The notes under the pieces: generated by a model
Seen by the model: the letters and a program-made list of their open reading frames with translations, nothing else
Databases searched by the model: none
What the model was told of the DNA's origin: nothing
Part shown: in pieces, positions 11,801-34,755 of the stretch
Layout of the letters: each line of letters opens with the position of its first letter
Position numbering within the stretch: position 1 is the stretch's first letter
Assembly (NCBI GenBank): GCA_964030475.1
Contig: CAXIPT010000007.1
Location: forward strand, 6,029,026 to 6,093,025
Direction: 5' to 3'
From: Tethya wilhelma
Lineage: Eukaryota > Porifera > Demospongiae > Tethyida > Tethyidae
Length of the DNA stretch: 64,000 nt
Made by a program: the position numbers and the translations under genes

Positions 11801-14800
11801 AACATGATTAATCGATTGGCCATGATAAAGCCTGACAGCTGTGTTACTATGTGAGTCATTCTTCCACAACCACTACAACTATGGACACACGTCTCAGGTA
11901 TGGGTATATGGAATCGACTGTGTCTGGAACTTGAATTTCTCCCAGTTCAAATTTTTCAAATCCACAAGCACAACTGGTCGCGGGGGCTCAGGGTTAAGGA
12001 TCCCTAGGGACAATTTGTGTTTTAGTGTCCCCGCTATTTCAGAACATAGCCATGATCTGGACTGGTTTAGTGGTACCACTGGCCAGCTGTACCAGGGCCC
12101 AACTATATATGGTTGCACTCTAGTATTTATACCATTGAGAATAGACAGCTAATTTCACGTTGGGTTTACAAAGTATGCACCTTAATCAGATTCATTGAGC
12201 ATATCGCAGATACATTACACAATACATGCACAGCTCTAATACTATAGTCCTCACCACTGAGATATAAAAAAACACTGTGCAGTCTGATGGTATATGTACT
12301 ATTGATGAAAAAACAAAAGCTTAAGCAACACTCCAAAGTGTGCTCAGCAAGACTCACAGTTATGAGTCACAGAGGCAAGAGTCACATAGGGCCACAGCCA
12401 TGTAGTAGGCTGTACATAAGACCAGACTACTTGCAAGTCACCATATTGAGGTAAGGAGGCTGTAACTGGTTCCCAATTGATAGTGACTCCCCTCACTTAC
12501 AATGGGAAACAATCACAGATAGTCCGAACTTATCTCGGAGGAGGAGGATACATCCAACAACTAGTCTAGTTTTGGACATGAACTATTCAAGTTGTGGAAA
12601 TATTCCTCTTGAAGTTAGCCACCCACATAGGTGATTAACTTGGGCCAGCCAGGGCCAGCTCTGCAAGGAGCTTCCAGCAGACACCAGCTCTGTTGTGGGC
12701 TCAAGGAGCATCCAGCAGACACTGGCCAACTATATATGACAGCACTCTTGTATTTATACCAATGATCTGAGATGCAAAATTTCACGTTGGGTTTACAAAG
12801 TATGCAGTTAACGAACATAGAATGAGATTCGTTGAACATGTTGACTTATGAATAACACAGTATGTATATAAGCTGTTGACAACGACCATTAGACACATTC
12901 ATGTACTTCGATGTATTCTGGGGAGAGTTTGAACAACAGGAGAGGAGAAAATAGCACAACTCTGTCTCCCACAATTGGACAGTGATGAATCACAAGTGCT
13001 GGGAAACTATCAAATCAAAACACAAAAGTAAAGGATGAGTCCTGGCCACACCAAGATCTCACAATCTAAAAGCAACTTGTCCAATAACAGTAGTAATAGG
13101 CATGATTTGTGTAATGACATTAGACACAATTAGCACAATTATTATTGTAGAAGAGGCAAACAAAGTAATGAATAAAGAAAAAGCAACTAATACTGCCTAC
13201 AAAAAGGAGTGATGTATCAAAAGTGTAGCAAGACCAACAAAAACAAACAAATAAACAAACAAGTAAACAAACAAACAAACAAGTAAACAAATAGACAAAC
13301 AAGTAAACAAATAAACAAACAAAGAAACAAGTAAACAAACACAAAAACAAAAGGTAAACAAAAAAGGGCAACACTCCGAAGTGAATGCCCAAACTGACCA
13401 ATGGTTTAGACTTTTGTAATAAGTGCTTTTTAGACAAGTTGAATGGCTCTGGTCAGGGAGCCACCCTATATGGATCACAGTGGGTATTTATAGCAGAGTA
13501 TTCACAGCCACATGTTGTCAGTTGGGTTTCAAAGGAATGCAACCAAATGAATACAATTTAAAGGTCACAACTAATTGACCTGCACTGTAAATATATACAG
13601 TATATAGTGTACATTATTAGCTGCTCACAATTTGTCAAAAGTAAGACAATGGTTTGAGGACAGTCATACATTAGTACAGCCTAAGTAACGAGCAGGGGCA
13701 GACCATATTAATGAGCTAGCATTATTACATACACTTAAATTTCACTAATAATAATAATAATAATAATAATTATAATTATGACAGAATCATAGATTTATTG
13801 TAAAGTTGACATTGAATTTGGGCAACCATTTAAGCTATACTTTATATAAGCAGCAAATTCGACCACTATAATAATTATGAAACAAAAATCACCCTGAGAG
13901 ACAAAAAAAAGTTTCCTGCTGAGAAATTTCCACTTAAAATGGATAGGAAACTGATCAGGTAATGCATGCAAGAGTGCGCCTGTATGCATGACTATCAGTG
14001 AATGCTGAAACTGAAAGGAAATGGACAAATACGAACAAAAAAAAATGGGGTAACACTCATCAGTGTACCCCAGTGGCCATGCTGGTTAGCATTGTGTTTG
14101 ATAGAGTTTTATATTGGGATAATGACCCTGGCCAAGGGCCACTAGTATAGGTACCACAGTGGTATTTATAGCAGAGGAGTTGAGGTGGGGAGAGGCTTGT
14201 TGGGTTTACACAAATATGCAGCAATGAATATCGTTAAAATGTTCCGGTACGTAACTGAATCAATTGAATGTTATGAGTTAAGTATGTACACCAGCCTCCT
14301 AGTAAACCACCTAACATTTGATGCCATTGCAAGCCTCTTATCTGTACCATAATTATCACAGAGACTGTTTAGTCTAACACCTTAGTATTGTGCTACCATC
14401 ACCAATCAATACCACTGGGCTGTTAACTCATTACATTAAAATAGCATCACTTTTTAACTCCAGTGCTAGAATTCTCAGCTAGTAAATTAAGCATTAAATT
14501 TTATAACAAACTCAACCAACAAACCAGCAAATAAAACCTATCTCCGATACAAACCATCCTCCCTGACCTTCACTGCACACACTAACAATTTATCTTACCT
14601 GCATTATCTTTGCTGCTGTCATTGGCCTCCTCGGCACTTCCATCATCTCCTGCACCATTGTCTTCTTGGACTACATCTGAGGGAGGCTCACTCTCTGGTG
14701 GCTGATCTTGAGTGGATCCATCTTCCTCCTGACCACCCTCCACTGGCAATGGCTTCTCTTCTTTCCTCTCAACATCATCTCCACTCACAGGAGGAGGAGG

Positions 14801-15133
14801 AGTGTCTCTGCCTTCATCACGATCAGCAGGTGTGGGTGCAGGTTCATCTTCCTTATCTTGCTGTGGCTCTTCAGCTAATGGACTAGATGGTTCATTGTCA
14901 GCTGGTGAGGTTGGTTCAATCTGTACCGACGCTTCAATTGTGTCCACATCTCTTTGTTGTTCATCATGATCAACAGCTACCTCAGTAGTTTCATTCTCAA
15001 CATCATTACCATCAGCAGGCTGTGTTTCTGGCTGAGAAGGAACAGTTGTATCATCATTTTGAGCCATTTCTGTGGATTCTTGTTCACCCCCTTCACCAGG
15101 AGTGGTAGCTTCTTCATCAACTTGGTCTGCCAT
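316..15133 (-). CDS. CASC3: CASC3/Barentsz-like exon junction complex protein (3' end outside window)
   Basis: CASC3 (MLN51/Barentsz) is a core exon junction complex subunit that binds eIF4A3 and RNA through its SELOR/Btz region. Nine exons on the minus strand join with consistent phases: 15133-14599, 9510-9238, 8932-8820, 7873-7758, 7595-7493, 1782-1757, 1693-1556, 1187-930, 474-316. The first encodes an acidic, disordered N-terminus (MADQVDEEATTPGEGG). Exon 2 is a Glu/Asp/Ser run followed by KSPRRKRRHHGR. Exon 4 carries YVPTKGKFFQHDFR and exon 5 carries DRWGHDMYDEHQ; these match the two conserved Btz blocks (human YIPRKGLFFEHDLR and GRWEHDKFREDEQ). Exons 7-9 are Arg/Gly/Ser-rich low complexity, as in the family. 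The start was taken at MADQ rather than at the upstream in-frame Met at 15253. The last exon seen ends with a good donor, so the C-terminus lies left of the window. The 26-nt exon 6 rests on splice phase only. Intron 5 holds an antisense kinase gene and intron 1 holds a hairpin repeat array. Confidence 0.83.
592..806. mobile_element. MITE family 4 copy in CASC3 intron 8
   Basis: AAGTTTGGCGAATTATAATA, CACCAATATTAAATCCACG and ATTCCCACCAATATTTTGTG match the family in order. Confidence 0.7.
1244..1480. mobile_element. MITE family 1 (inverted ends TAAAGTCCATCTGGTTTGAG)
   Basis: About 237 bp with terminal inverted repeats TAAAGTCCATCTAGTTTGAG and CTCAAACCACGATGGACTTT. No coding capacity. Other copies: 8999-9229, 20777-20995, 27394-27639 and, interrupted, 43382-44355. 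The ends begin with TA, which suits a TA-target element, but the superfamily is not determined. Confidence 0.8.
2435..4852 (+). CDS. Protein kinase - coiled coil - Kelch repeat fusion, intronless
   Basis: One uninterrupted reading frame of 805 residues. The kinase domain spans about residues 19-310: glycine loop GHGSYGAV (25-32), catalytic Lys45 in CAAK, HRD at 154-156 with Asn161, DFG at 174-176, then MSPEALDEP in place of APE. All catalytic residues are present, so it should be active; it looks TKL/tyrosine-kinase-like rather than a classic Ser/Thr family. Residues about 325-430 form a coiled coil with near-identical heptads QIQDKDR, seen in DNA as a 21-bp tandem repeat (about 3480-3600). 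Residues about 517-805 hold Kelch blades (AVGGAK, VMGGD, AIGGRD, VVGGY). The linker at 3741-3832 (FPGSSSANIFF...AKEEPGNE) is homologous to a dispersed foldback repeat. The gene lies antisense inside a CASC3 intron, and its lack of introns among intron-rich neighbours suggests a retroposed origin. No established orthologue is recognised; similar kinase-Kelch architectures are, as far as I recall, expanded in sponges. Confidence 0.9.
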   Translation: MAKHPKNELSDSFTNIQIFRDQELGHGSYGAVYKAKCDSLPCAAKLIYPVLFASNLPAQQPASPPDKEHRQPIRRFEAECRFLSQIKHPNIVQYLGVYRDPQTNVPVLLMELMDESLTHFLETPQNTVLYHLQVNILHDTALALAFLHSNRITHRDMSSNNVLLIAGSRAKVTDFGMSTLTDAAASQLASLTQCPGTPAYMSPEALDEPPVYSEKLDCFSFGVLTIQAITRQFPKPTDRFQIRELIDPVQTSRRIQALVHIPEEERRQSHISLIPAAHPLRPIALSCIKDKDTERPTAEQLSQTLEQLKSTQLYASSVQQVCDRKRQIRTQRQTIEEKNEQIQHNLQQLQDKDRQIQDKDRQIQDKDRQIQDKDRQIQDKDWQIQDNLRQISVKDQQIVRQQEQLQSTKQENEQLRVMLEIKESQITELQQGTAQLALFPGSSSANIFFENNKKKIFAKEEPGNEVTAQHGETPLRTQPQDIQPQLQQLALSEQTETKKKLASKELTLKWREGPKAPGRVARGSSTIVGETVYVNGCISGDNNVYAFNYSTSTWSTLPKCPYSNSALTTINNTLTAVGGAKLLKSTNKLFTYRDCQWVEIYPPMPTSRQDATVLSTATHVIVMGGDVSICVEVMDIAARQWSTAAKLPFKTSFASTSICGDTLYLMRGETDSVVSCQLSELIESSRYSNTRTQSTSSAPSKVWRYLPDLPVRCSTCVTVHGKVLAIGGRDKQGGITTAIYELNTDTNKWCHKGHMNIRRSHCLATTLPDNNILVVGGYIRGNQWINMLIDGRSTNESELVTISFK
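3741..3835 (+). repeat. Foldback repeat copy exonised in the kinase-Kelch gene
   Basis: Left arm GTTCCCAGGCTCCTCC and right arm GGAGGAACCTGGGAATGAG are inverted copies, with an AT-rich middle (ACATTTTCTT...AAGATATTCG). The same foldback occurs non-coding at 27294-27384 and 43278-43370 (TTCCCAGGCTCC...GGAGCCTGGGC). Here it is read in frame as part of the linker before the Kelch domain. Confidence 0.75.
5560..5743. mobile_element. MITE family 2, 184 bp, perfect 19-bp inverted ends
   Basis: TATAGCGGGAAAGTTTTGC at 5560-5578 is exactly complementary to 5725-5743. Non-coding. A decayed copy in opposite orientation is recognisable at about 17178-17345 in TAF5 intron 1 (shared GTCTCTTGTCAAA and ATTTTAACTTT). 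Confidence 0.82.
5791..6490. mobile_element. Element family 3, about 700 bp, inverted ends TAAGCCTCGGCG
   Basis: Begins TAAGCCTCGGCGTGCTC and ends CGCACGCGCCGAGGCTTA. A second copy is at 10761-11394; the two align through CTAGATAACGCACACTA, GGGCGTG, AGAAGCACAAAAGCCTC and CTGCCATTCTTCAGATAAT. No open frame of note. Flanking AATGAAAGCACC is also shared, so the element may start slightly earlier. Confidence 0.72.
7650..7757. repeat. Minisatellite (CTCACACC)n next to CASC3 exon 4 donor
   Basis: Repeats of CTCACACC, CTCACATC and CTCATACC run up to the donor of CASC3 exon 4. A related minisatellite stands before TAF5 exon 21 (29228-29385) and, shorter, before its duplicate (46016-46064). Confidence 0.8.
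7990..8440. repeat. Two-copy tandem repeat in CASC3 intron 3
   Basis: TAGCCCACTCAATAAGGAGT and GATATGTAAGTATCAGGTCA (8350-8400) recur with few changes at 8088-8135; the copies span roughly 7990-8180 and 8275-8440. Function unknown. Confidence 0.7.
8999..9229. mobile_element. MITE family 1 copy in CASC3 intron 2
   Basis: Ends TCTGGTTTGAGAATGCTGG and GGCATTCTCAAACCAGATGG. It abuts the splice donor of CASC3 exon 2 (exon ends at 9238), so the insertion lies within 10 bases of the splice site. Confidence 0.75.
10761..11394. mobile_element. Element family 3, second copy, inside the hairpin array
   Basis: Begins CAAGCCTCGGCGCACTC and ends CGCACGCGCCGAGGCTTA. About 634 bp, shorter than the copy at 5791-6490 by internal deletions. 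It interrupts a unit of the CASC3 intron 1 array. Confidence 0.72.
13236..13356. repeat. (AAAC)n-like repeat in CASC3 intron 1
   Basis: AACAAACAAGTAAACAAACA type repeats. They produce spurious long open frames rich in Cys, Leu, Phe and Val on the minus strand. Confidence 0.85.
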
Positions 15134-15680
15134 GACTCTGTATGGGTGTATATTTCTAATTAATGCACACCAAAAAGCTTCTACATCAGATATTGAATAC
15201 CAAGCTACAATGGCTACACAGCTCGTGCAGTTAGGCTTTATATTAGCGTACACGTTAAGAGAACTTACCTCTATAGTTATAGCTTCTTCAGAGCGTAGTA
15301 CCAGCTGCTGTTAATGAACAGTGACCAATTTCCTGAAGGTGTGCGGAAAATTTACGGAGCAAGTATTGCATATTTTACGGAGATGACCGGAAGGATGATT
15401 GGAATAACTATGCGCTCCAACCACACGTCCACACACACTCACCACCCAAGTCACTACAAAAGTGGTAGAGAAGGAGCTTCTAGAGCCCTTTGCTCTTAAC
15501 CTGACACTTGCTTCGTGTACCAAACGAACAAGAGTAGTTTACTCGACCTGTGTCAACCTCTGACACTCGCTCGTCAAGAACAGTTAGCCAGTTTATCAGC
15601 TAAACTCCAAAGCCTTTCGTCCCTTCGTGTTTCAAAACCAACCAACCAACTCACCTTCGAGTTAGCTCAACCGTTTCAAG
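15134..15680. promoter_or_regulatory. Bidirectional promoter between CASC3 and TAF5
   Basis: The CASC3 start (15133, minus) and TAF5 start (15681, plus) are 547 bp apart and diverge. No TATA box is evident near either start, and the TAF5 side is a CT-rich leader. Both are housekeeping genes, which fits a shared TATA-less promoter. Inferred from gene positions only. Confidence 0.6.
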
Positions 15681-29850
<14,170 letters not shown>

Positions 29851-30250
29851 TTAGATAGTTATGATTTAATTTAGAACAATCAATTTTTGTTACAAATAAT
29901 GTATGTCATTATGATTGAAGTACGTACGCAAAAAGTTAGTAGTATTATGTTTGCTATCGTTAACTCTATCATTGTTGATTATTATAATATTGCTTATAAT
30001 TATTATTCACATGCCTGATATTATACGTAGAAGGATTAAATTTATTGCAGGGACAAGGGAGTCATTTAAGGGCACACATGCATTGTTGCATGTGTACAAT
30101 TATACTTAATTCTAGAGATCTAGTAATAAAAACATGTACCTGGTAATTATCATCTTTTATGACAGTAACTATTTTAAGTGTCAATAATTATAAACACATT
30201 GTATGTATATATATACACTACATGCAGCATGTCACATGTACAGAAAATGA

Positions 30251-30718
30251 CTCAGTCATAATAGACTCCACAAGAGTAATAGTAAGAGGTGCATTGCATG
30301 CATGCCCACAACCGATGCTATTATGATCAGAGCCCAGAGTAAAGTGTAGCCAATGTTGACGATATTGAGCACCAGAGCTGTCATAGCACGAGTTGAGGCA
30401 GTGCCTCCGGAGACACTGGACTGAGCCTCCAGATATTACACATGCATGTATACACATTATTGTTAGACTGGAGGGGTGGCTGGTGTGTGGAGCCTTGTAG
30501 TCTGAACGTTGAGTGACAGACTGAGGCATGGCCGCTACATTTGGTGGCATGGGACAGACAGAAAGGAAAAATCAATGTAAAAATCAGTTACAAACAGCCT
30601 AATGATAGGAAAATTAACATAATTATGAATGCTCATAAAACTTACATTAATTTGTGCAAACACTTGAAAGTTAAAAGTTAGACTTTATTGTTTTAATATT
30701 TATCAACTTACTGGACAT
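30251..30718 (-). pseudogene. B1: decayed B-type dispanin gene (alpha pair, block 1)
   Basis: Remnants of the four-exon B gene. Exon 1 (ATGTCCA with donor GTAAGT) is at 30718-30712. The Pro/Gln-rich exon 2 is missing. Exon 3 starts MPPNVAAMPQSVTQRSDYKAP but loses the first membrane helix after HTS, and its acceptor AG is mutated. Exon 4 (up to about 30414) still reads AQSSVSGGTASTRAMTALVL and then NIVNIGYTLLWALII. It lies directly downstream of TAF5 and head-to-head with A1. Confidence 0.75.
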
Positions 30719-30977
30719 CCTTTGACTTATTGTTCCTTGTTCAGTGCTGTTGACAGATGGTTGAGCTGCTTACGACCATAAATTCCCTACTCAGATCAGG
30801 CTATATTATACTGACGCAAAATGCAAAATCACATGATCGCGAGATCACCTAGTGAGCTGACGCGCGCGGGCCGGGGGATGCGATCGATTCACTATGGTAT
30901 GCGCGTACCGCTTGACCAGATCGTGGATTGTTGTGTGAGTCAGAAAGAAGCAACAGTTGAATAGTTACTTACAAAAG
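30719..30977. promoter_or_regulatory. Alpha-type divergent dispanin promoter P1 (B1/A1)
   Basis: Intergenic start-to-start segment. It shares with P3 and P5: CCTTGTTCAGTGCTGTT near the B start, AAATTCCC in the middle, a TGATCGCG-like core, and CAATGG/CTATGG TATGCGCG then ATCGTGGATTG near the A start. P1 carries an extra GC-rich stretch (CGCGCGGGCCGGGGG). Confidence 0.6.
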
Positions 30978-31691
30978 ATGTCTACTCCACAGTACTTCCC
31001 TCAAGGTCAGCCTGTTCAACAACCAGTTCAACAGCCAACAGGAGTGCCGCCGCAAGTTGTCCAAGCGCCTCCAACGACGGGTGGAGGGGTGTACTACGCT
31101 CCTGGAGCTACGCCTGTTGTTTATGTGAGAGCATTTGCCGGTTATATGCATATAATATTATATTATATATATATAAATTTTTTTTTTTCAGATTTCTCCT
31201 GGTCAATTCAATCAGCCCAACTACACGTACAAACCTAATGATTTCTTTGTCCTATCAGCTGTGATGACCGCACTGTGTGGATTAGTGTCACCTCTCTTCT
31301 TGGTGTTGACTATTCCAGCTCTTTGCTTCTCACAGAAAGTATTAAGTTTGATACGTAATATTGTATAAACATGCCTTTATATCAATATGTGAACATAATA
31401 ATGTAGTTTTCTGCATGCATGCATGTAGCCATTTTATTTAATAGTGTATATTGTGTGTTTCTATATGACCATTCATTGTGTTCTATCACCTTCCTTGCTT
31501 GTTGCCAACAGAGTCGTGAACACGCCAAGGCTGGACTCATCAATAAGGCCAGGAAGGCTGGTATGATATCGGCCTATCTCAACCTGGCAGCTGTTGTTGG
31601 TGCTTTCGTTGTGGCATGTCTTGTGACTGGCCTCGTCCTGGGACTCTATGGTCCTGTGTACTCCAGGAATTTGTATTACTACTACTACTGA
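30978..31691 (+). CDS. A1: CD225/dispanin-like two-pass membrane protein
   Basis: Three exons, 30978-31124, 31192-31338 and 31512-31691, give 157 residues with all junctions in phase 0. Exon 1 encodes a cytosolic Pro/Gln tail (MSTPQYFPQGQPVQQPVQQP). Exon 2 has KPNDFFVLSAVMTALCGLVS, then SPLFLVLTIPAL, the first hydrophobic segment. Exon 3 has the loop SREHAKAGLINKARKAGMIS and the second helix (AYLNLAAVVGAFVVACLVTG), ending in a run of Tyr. Layout and the loop pattern (A-x-G-x(3)-A-x(2)-A then YLNL) fit the CD225/dispanin domain of the IFITM superfamily; similarity is moderate and judged by eye. Family members sit in endosomal or plasma membranes; some vertebrate ones restrict membrane fusion. 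The role here is unknown. It is divergently paired with pseudogene B1. Confidence 0.78.
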
Positions 31692-33003
31692 TCGAGTCAG
31701 CCTAGGCCTGGCTAGAGTGTAATTATTATTACATGTGTAGGACTCTATATTGTATAATCACTAACACAACTGCAATGTATAATTTTAAATGTTAACATTG
31801 TGATGCTTCTACATGACCTTGTGTCTGTCAGTGACTGTTATAGTATAACAATGTGGAACAACTTTTGTTTATTGTAATGTTATAATAAACTATCGATAAA
31901 ATTTAATTAAATAATTTTTTCTTCCTCATCACAAAAAATAATTATGCACTACTAATAAGTTCAACTTTTTGGCAATGGTTTACACATAGCAGATGCACAT
32001 GCATGACATTCAAAAACCTTCCACGTGCAATTTTGTCAAAAGCCAACTGGTTACATGTAAGTTGACAATGATTGTGTGTGCATTAGTAAATTATAACTCT
32101 ACTTATGATTATACTTTAAAGTTAAACCTTTGTGTAGTGCAATAATGATTATTCCAACTCTTCTCTTCAAGGTTGGACTCATTGATAGGGTAAGGAAGGC
32201 TGATATTATAATAATTATGTAGAATCAGCCTATCATTATTATCTCAATTAATCTTAATAGCAGCTGTTGTTACATGCATGCATGTCTTAATTGTAACTGG
32301 CCTCATCTTGCATGCATGGTCGGTCATACTTAGTCAAGGAATTATATTATCATCATTATGGTTACTGAGTTATATATAGCCATGCAGACTATTATATAAT
32401 TACTCATACAGGGCTCTAGCTGTCATAAACAACCATAAGTTTACGTAAGATTTTGTTGGAGAATTTTAATTTTGTCAAGTTATGATATTGTAGCAAAATG
32501 AATGTCACAATTTTGTTTATATTTAGTGCTAGTATTTATAATAATCATGACATTGTGTTCTTTCCTTTCACATCAATATATGCATTAATTAACGTTGTTG
32601 TTTACTTTGCACTGAACAACATTAACACACGACATTCCAAAACCTCCCTCATAATAATAACGGTGTGCCTAGCTGAATTCAGCTGCAGCCACTGTGAAAT
32701 TTTTCTATAGCTATAGATTGATATTACACACTGTCATGTTTTTCAGTGGGTATATGTGTGTATACAATGCATGAATTTTGAGATCTAAATGAATATAATA
32801 ATATTGAAATGTGTTTCAATGCCTCTACAACTTATATATTTATTTGCAAATGATTCTGAAGTGTCCATTAAAATTATATTAACTTAGTGTATACTGGCAG
32901 TAATAACATAATTACGTTACACTGTACAGTTTTCACAATGTCATACATAATGCTGTATACAGCTATATCTACACATGTCACAGTCCTTAGATAATTATTT
33001 CAC
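31692..33003. other. Intergenic region between A1 and B2
   Basis: AT-rich. Holds the A exon 3 relic (32165-32350). Its right end (about 32810-33003) resembles the sequence downstream of B4 (about 40940-41115), as expected from block duplication. Nothing else supported. Confidence 0.6.
32165..32350 (+). pseudogene. Relic of A-type dispanin exon 3
   Basis: GTTGGACTCATTGATAGGG and later GCAGCTGTTGTTA and AACTGGCCTCATCTTG align with A-type exon 3 (coding AGLIDKARKAGMIS then LAAVVG and TGLVLG). Several indels and in-frame stops break it. It sits downstream of A1 and is probably left over from an earlier A copy. Confidence 0.6.
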
Positions 33004-34153
33004 TCAATAAAATCCACAACTATCATAATAACTATAGTAGTCGTACCCACTGTGAAAGCACAGAGGACCCAGAATTGATGCTATTATGATGAGGGCCCAG
33101 AGTAGAGTGTAGCCAATGTTGATGATGTTGAGCACCAGAGCTGCCTTACCGCGAGTTGAGGCCGTGGGATAATTCCCACTGGAGACACTGGACTGTGCCT
33201 ACATGACAGGAAGAGCTAGACGGTATCAATCATGTTATGAGGAAATTCACTATTATAATTACAAGTAGTAAAAATTTCAAAAAAATCAGTAGTGTAGGGC
33301 ATTGCGGTAAAAAGTATTGGAACAAGGCATGCATGTTTCAATTTCGGCACATGACTACTTCATTTTATTTTTGATCCCTAGCTCATGCACGTGATATTTT
33401 CGATTATTCATGCACGTTCTGTTAAAAGTCTTGATGAAATAAAGCCTGCAGGATTTTTACGTTCACACTGCTTCACAGTCACACTCTTTATATTACCATA
33501 ACAGCCAGGACAACAGCTGGTATGCCAAATGCCAGTGATGTAAGGTTCAAAATGGAGCATATCACCATCATCACAATGGTCACCACTAGGTAGGTGTGTG
33601 GAGCCTTGTAGTCTGGACGTTGGGTGACAACTTGAGGCATGGCTGCTACATTTGGTGGCATCTAGGACAGACAGAAAGGAAAAATCATTGTTACTATCAG
33701 TTACAAAGATGTTCTGTCATAGCTCACCATATACTGCATTTGTTGAACTGGAACAACTCCTGGTTGTTGAGGATAGACATAGCCAGGAGCCTGAGGCACA
33801 GCGGCAAATTGCAATTGAGGAGCACCAGGGTGGGCCTGAGGAATGGCAGCTACATACTGGACAAGCTGAGGCTGCTGTTGTAGCTGAGGCTGTTTAGTAG
33901 TTTCATTGTAGGATGGAGGCTTGTTTCCTATAAACATGCACACATATATATGTCAGTACACAAGATTTTGTGCATGATTGAGTTTTTCCCCCCTTATAAA
34001 AGTACAATCAAAAGTAATCTTGGTACAATGTTAGCCTCGTCCCGAATGAGGCTAGGTACAATAGATATACTATAATATTATACAGACAACTGTATCACAG
34101 TGTGAAACGAGGAATGTTTTATTTAAGTTAAAACTGTTTCACTTACCAGACAT
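33004..34153 (-). CDS. B2: CD225/dispanin-like membrane protein with PPxY motif
   Basis: Four exons, 34153-34147, 33927-33728, 33661-33497 and 33198-33004; phases close to 567 nt, 188 residues. Exon 1 holds only ATG TCT G. Exon 2 encodes NKPPSYNETTKQPQ and a Pro/Gln/Tyr-rich tail (VYPQQPGVVPVQQMQYM). Exon 3 encodes TYLVVTIVMMVICSILNLTS, then LAFGIPAVVLAVM (helix 1). Exon 4 encodes AQSSVSSGNYPTASTRGKAA and LVLNIINIGYTLLWALIIIA (helix 2), then a Tyr/Cys-rich end. SGNYPTAS...LNI matches the conserved CD225 core (GDYEGA...LNI) well. PPSY is a WW-domain ligand of the kind used by NEDD4-type E3 ligases; IFITM3 has a comparable PPxY at its N-terminus. Apparently intact. Head-to-head with A2 (a pseudogene). 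Confidence 0.8.
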
Positions 34154-34362
34154 CTCTTGACTCTTTTCTCCTTGCCAAGTTATTGCTTACACAGATTAGC
34201 CCTCACATAAAAATGATATTTATTAGAAAAATTCCGTACGCAATTATTACTCACATCATGTCATAGATAACCATAATAATAATTATTTTATTATGCTCAC
34301 ACGATCATGAGGGGATCGCTTGTCGTGAAGTGGCATTATGCGCGTGATCCAGTCTCGCGAAG
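34154..34362. promoter_or_regulatory. Beta-type divergent dispanin promoter P2 (B2/A2)
   Basis: Shares with P4 and P6: CTTGACT...TCTCCTTG near the B start, AAATTCC in the middle, CTCACACGATCATGA-like core and GCGTGATCCAGTCTCGCGA near the A start. Its A side now drives only a broken exon. Confidence 0.55.
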
Positions 34363-34463
34363 ATGTCTACTCCACAACAGGAGTGCCATCGCAAGTTGTC
34401 CAAGCGCCTCCAACGACGGGTGGAGGGGTGTACTACGCTCCTGGAGCTACGCCTGTTGTTTAT
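34363..34463 (+). pseudogene. A2: A-type dispanin exon 1 fragment
   Basis: Starts ATGTCTACTCCACA and then jumps to CAGGAGTGCC. About 45 bases of the usual exon 1 are missing and the frame is shifted. The rest of exon 1, ending GCCTGTTGTTTAT with donor GTGAGG, is present. Exons 2 and 3 are absent; a dispersed repeat and a TAF5 relic follow instead. Confidence 0.75.
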
Positions 34464-34469
34464 GTGAGG

Positions 34470-34634
34470 ACCCACACATGCATACATGCACACACTTCAA
34501 ATGTTATAAGAGCAGGCCTGCATCATTTTCATTACCAGACAATTGAGACCTGTATACTAACAATTTAAGCCAGTAATATTAACGACCCATTACCAGGCAA
34601 ATCGGATTGGGCAATTCTTTGCTCGTGGATGGAA
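34470..34634 (+). repeat. Dispersed repeat family 6 (five copies)
   Basis: Shared blocks: CACATGCATACATGCACACA, AAGCCAGTAATATTAACGAC and AAATCGGATTGGGCAATTC ending CGTGGATGGAAA. Other copies: 46443-46614 (+), 58452-58628 (+), 58165-58330 (-) and 60222-60375 (-). The copy at 58452-58628 supplies the last codons of the orphan exon. Confidence 0.75.
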
Positions 34635-34668
34635 ATCTGTCTCTGATGTGTGTGTGTGTGTGTGATGN

Positions 34669-34750
<82 letters not shown>
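34669..34750. repeat. (TC)n microsatellite before TAF5 exon 22 relic
   Basis: 82-bp TC run beginning right after an N, ending in AG of the relic acceptor. Parent equivalents are at 29709-29752 and 46649-46699. Confidence 0.95.

Positions 34751-34752
<2 letters not shown>

Positions 34753-34755
<3 letters not shown>

Larger units (their letters stand above)
9541..14240 (+). repeat. Tandem array of divergent hairpin-rich units in CASC3 intron 1
   Basis: Units share a head hairpin with core ACACT-NNNN-AGTGT (9559-9579, 10196-10216, 11736-11756, 12324-12344, 13366-13390, 14047-14071; a partial one at 9797-9810), then a variable stretch rich in short perfect hairpins, then a tail with TATTTATA, an ATTTCACGTTGGGTTT-like box and TATGCAG (about 10481, 11564, 12124, 12751, 13489, 14163). 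Further tail parts repeat too: ATGTATTCTGGGGAGAG (9896, 12911) and AATTGATGAAAGAAACAAAA before each head. A separate transposon-like element (10761-11394) splits the array. Described from sequence alone; no coding potential seen. Confidence 0.7.

Noticed and set aside
13120..13478. Hydrophobic Cys/Leu/Phe/Val open frames resembling membrane proteins
   Set aside because: They come from the (AAAC)n-like repeat at 13236-13356 inside CASC3 intron 1.
15134..15253. CASC3 start at the upstream Met 15253
   Set aside because: The extra residues (MYANIKPNCTSCVAIVAW) are unlike the acidic family N-terminus, and MADQVDEE gives a typical start.
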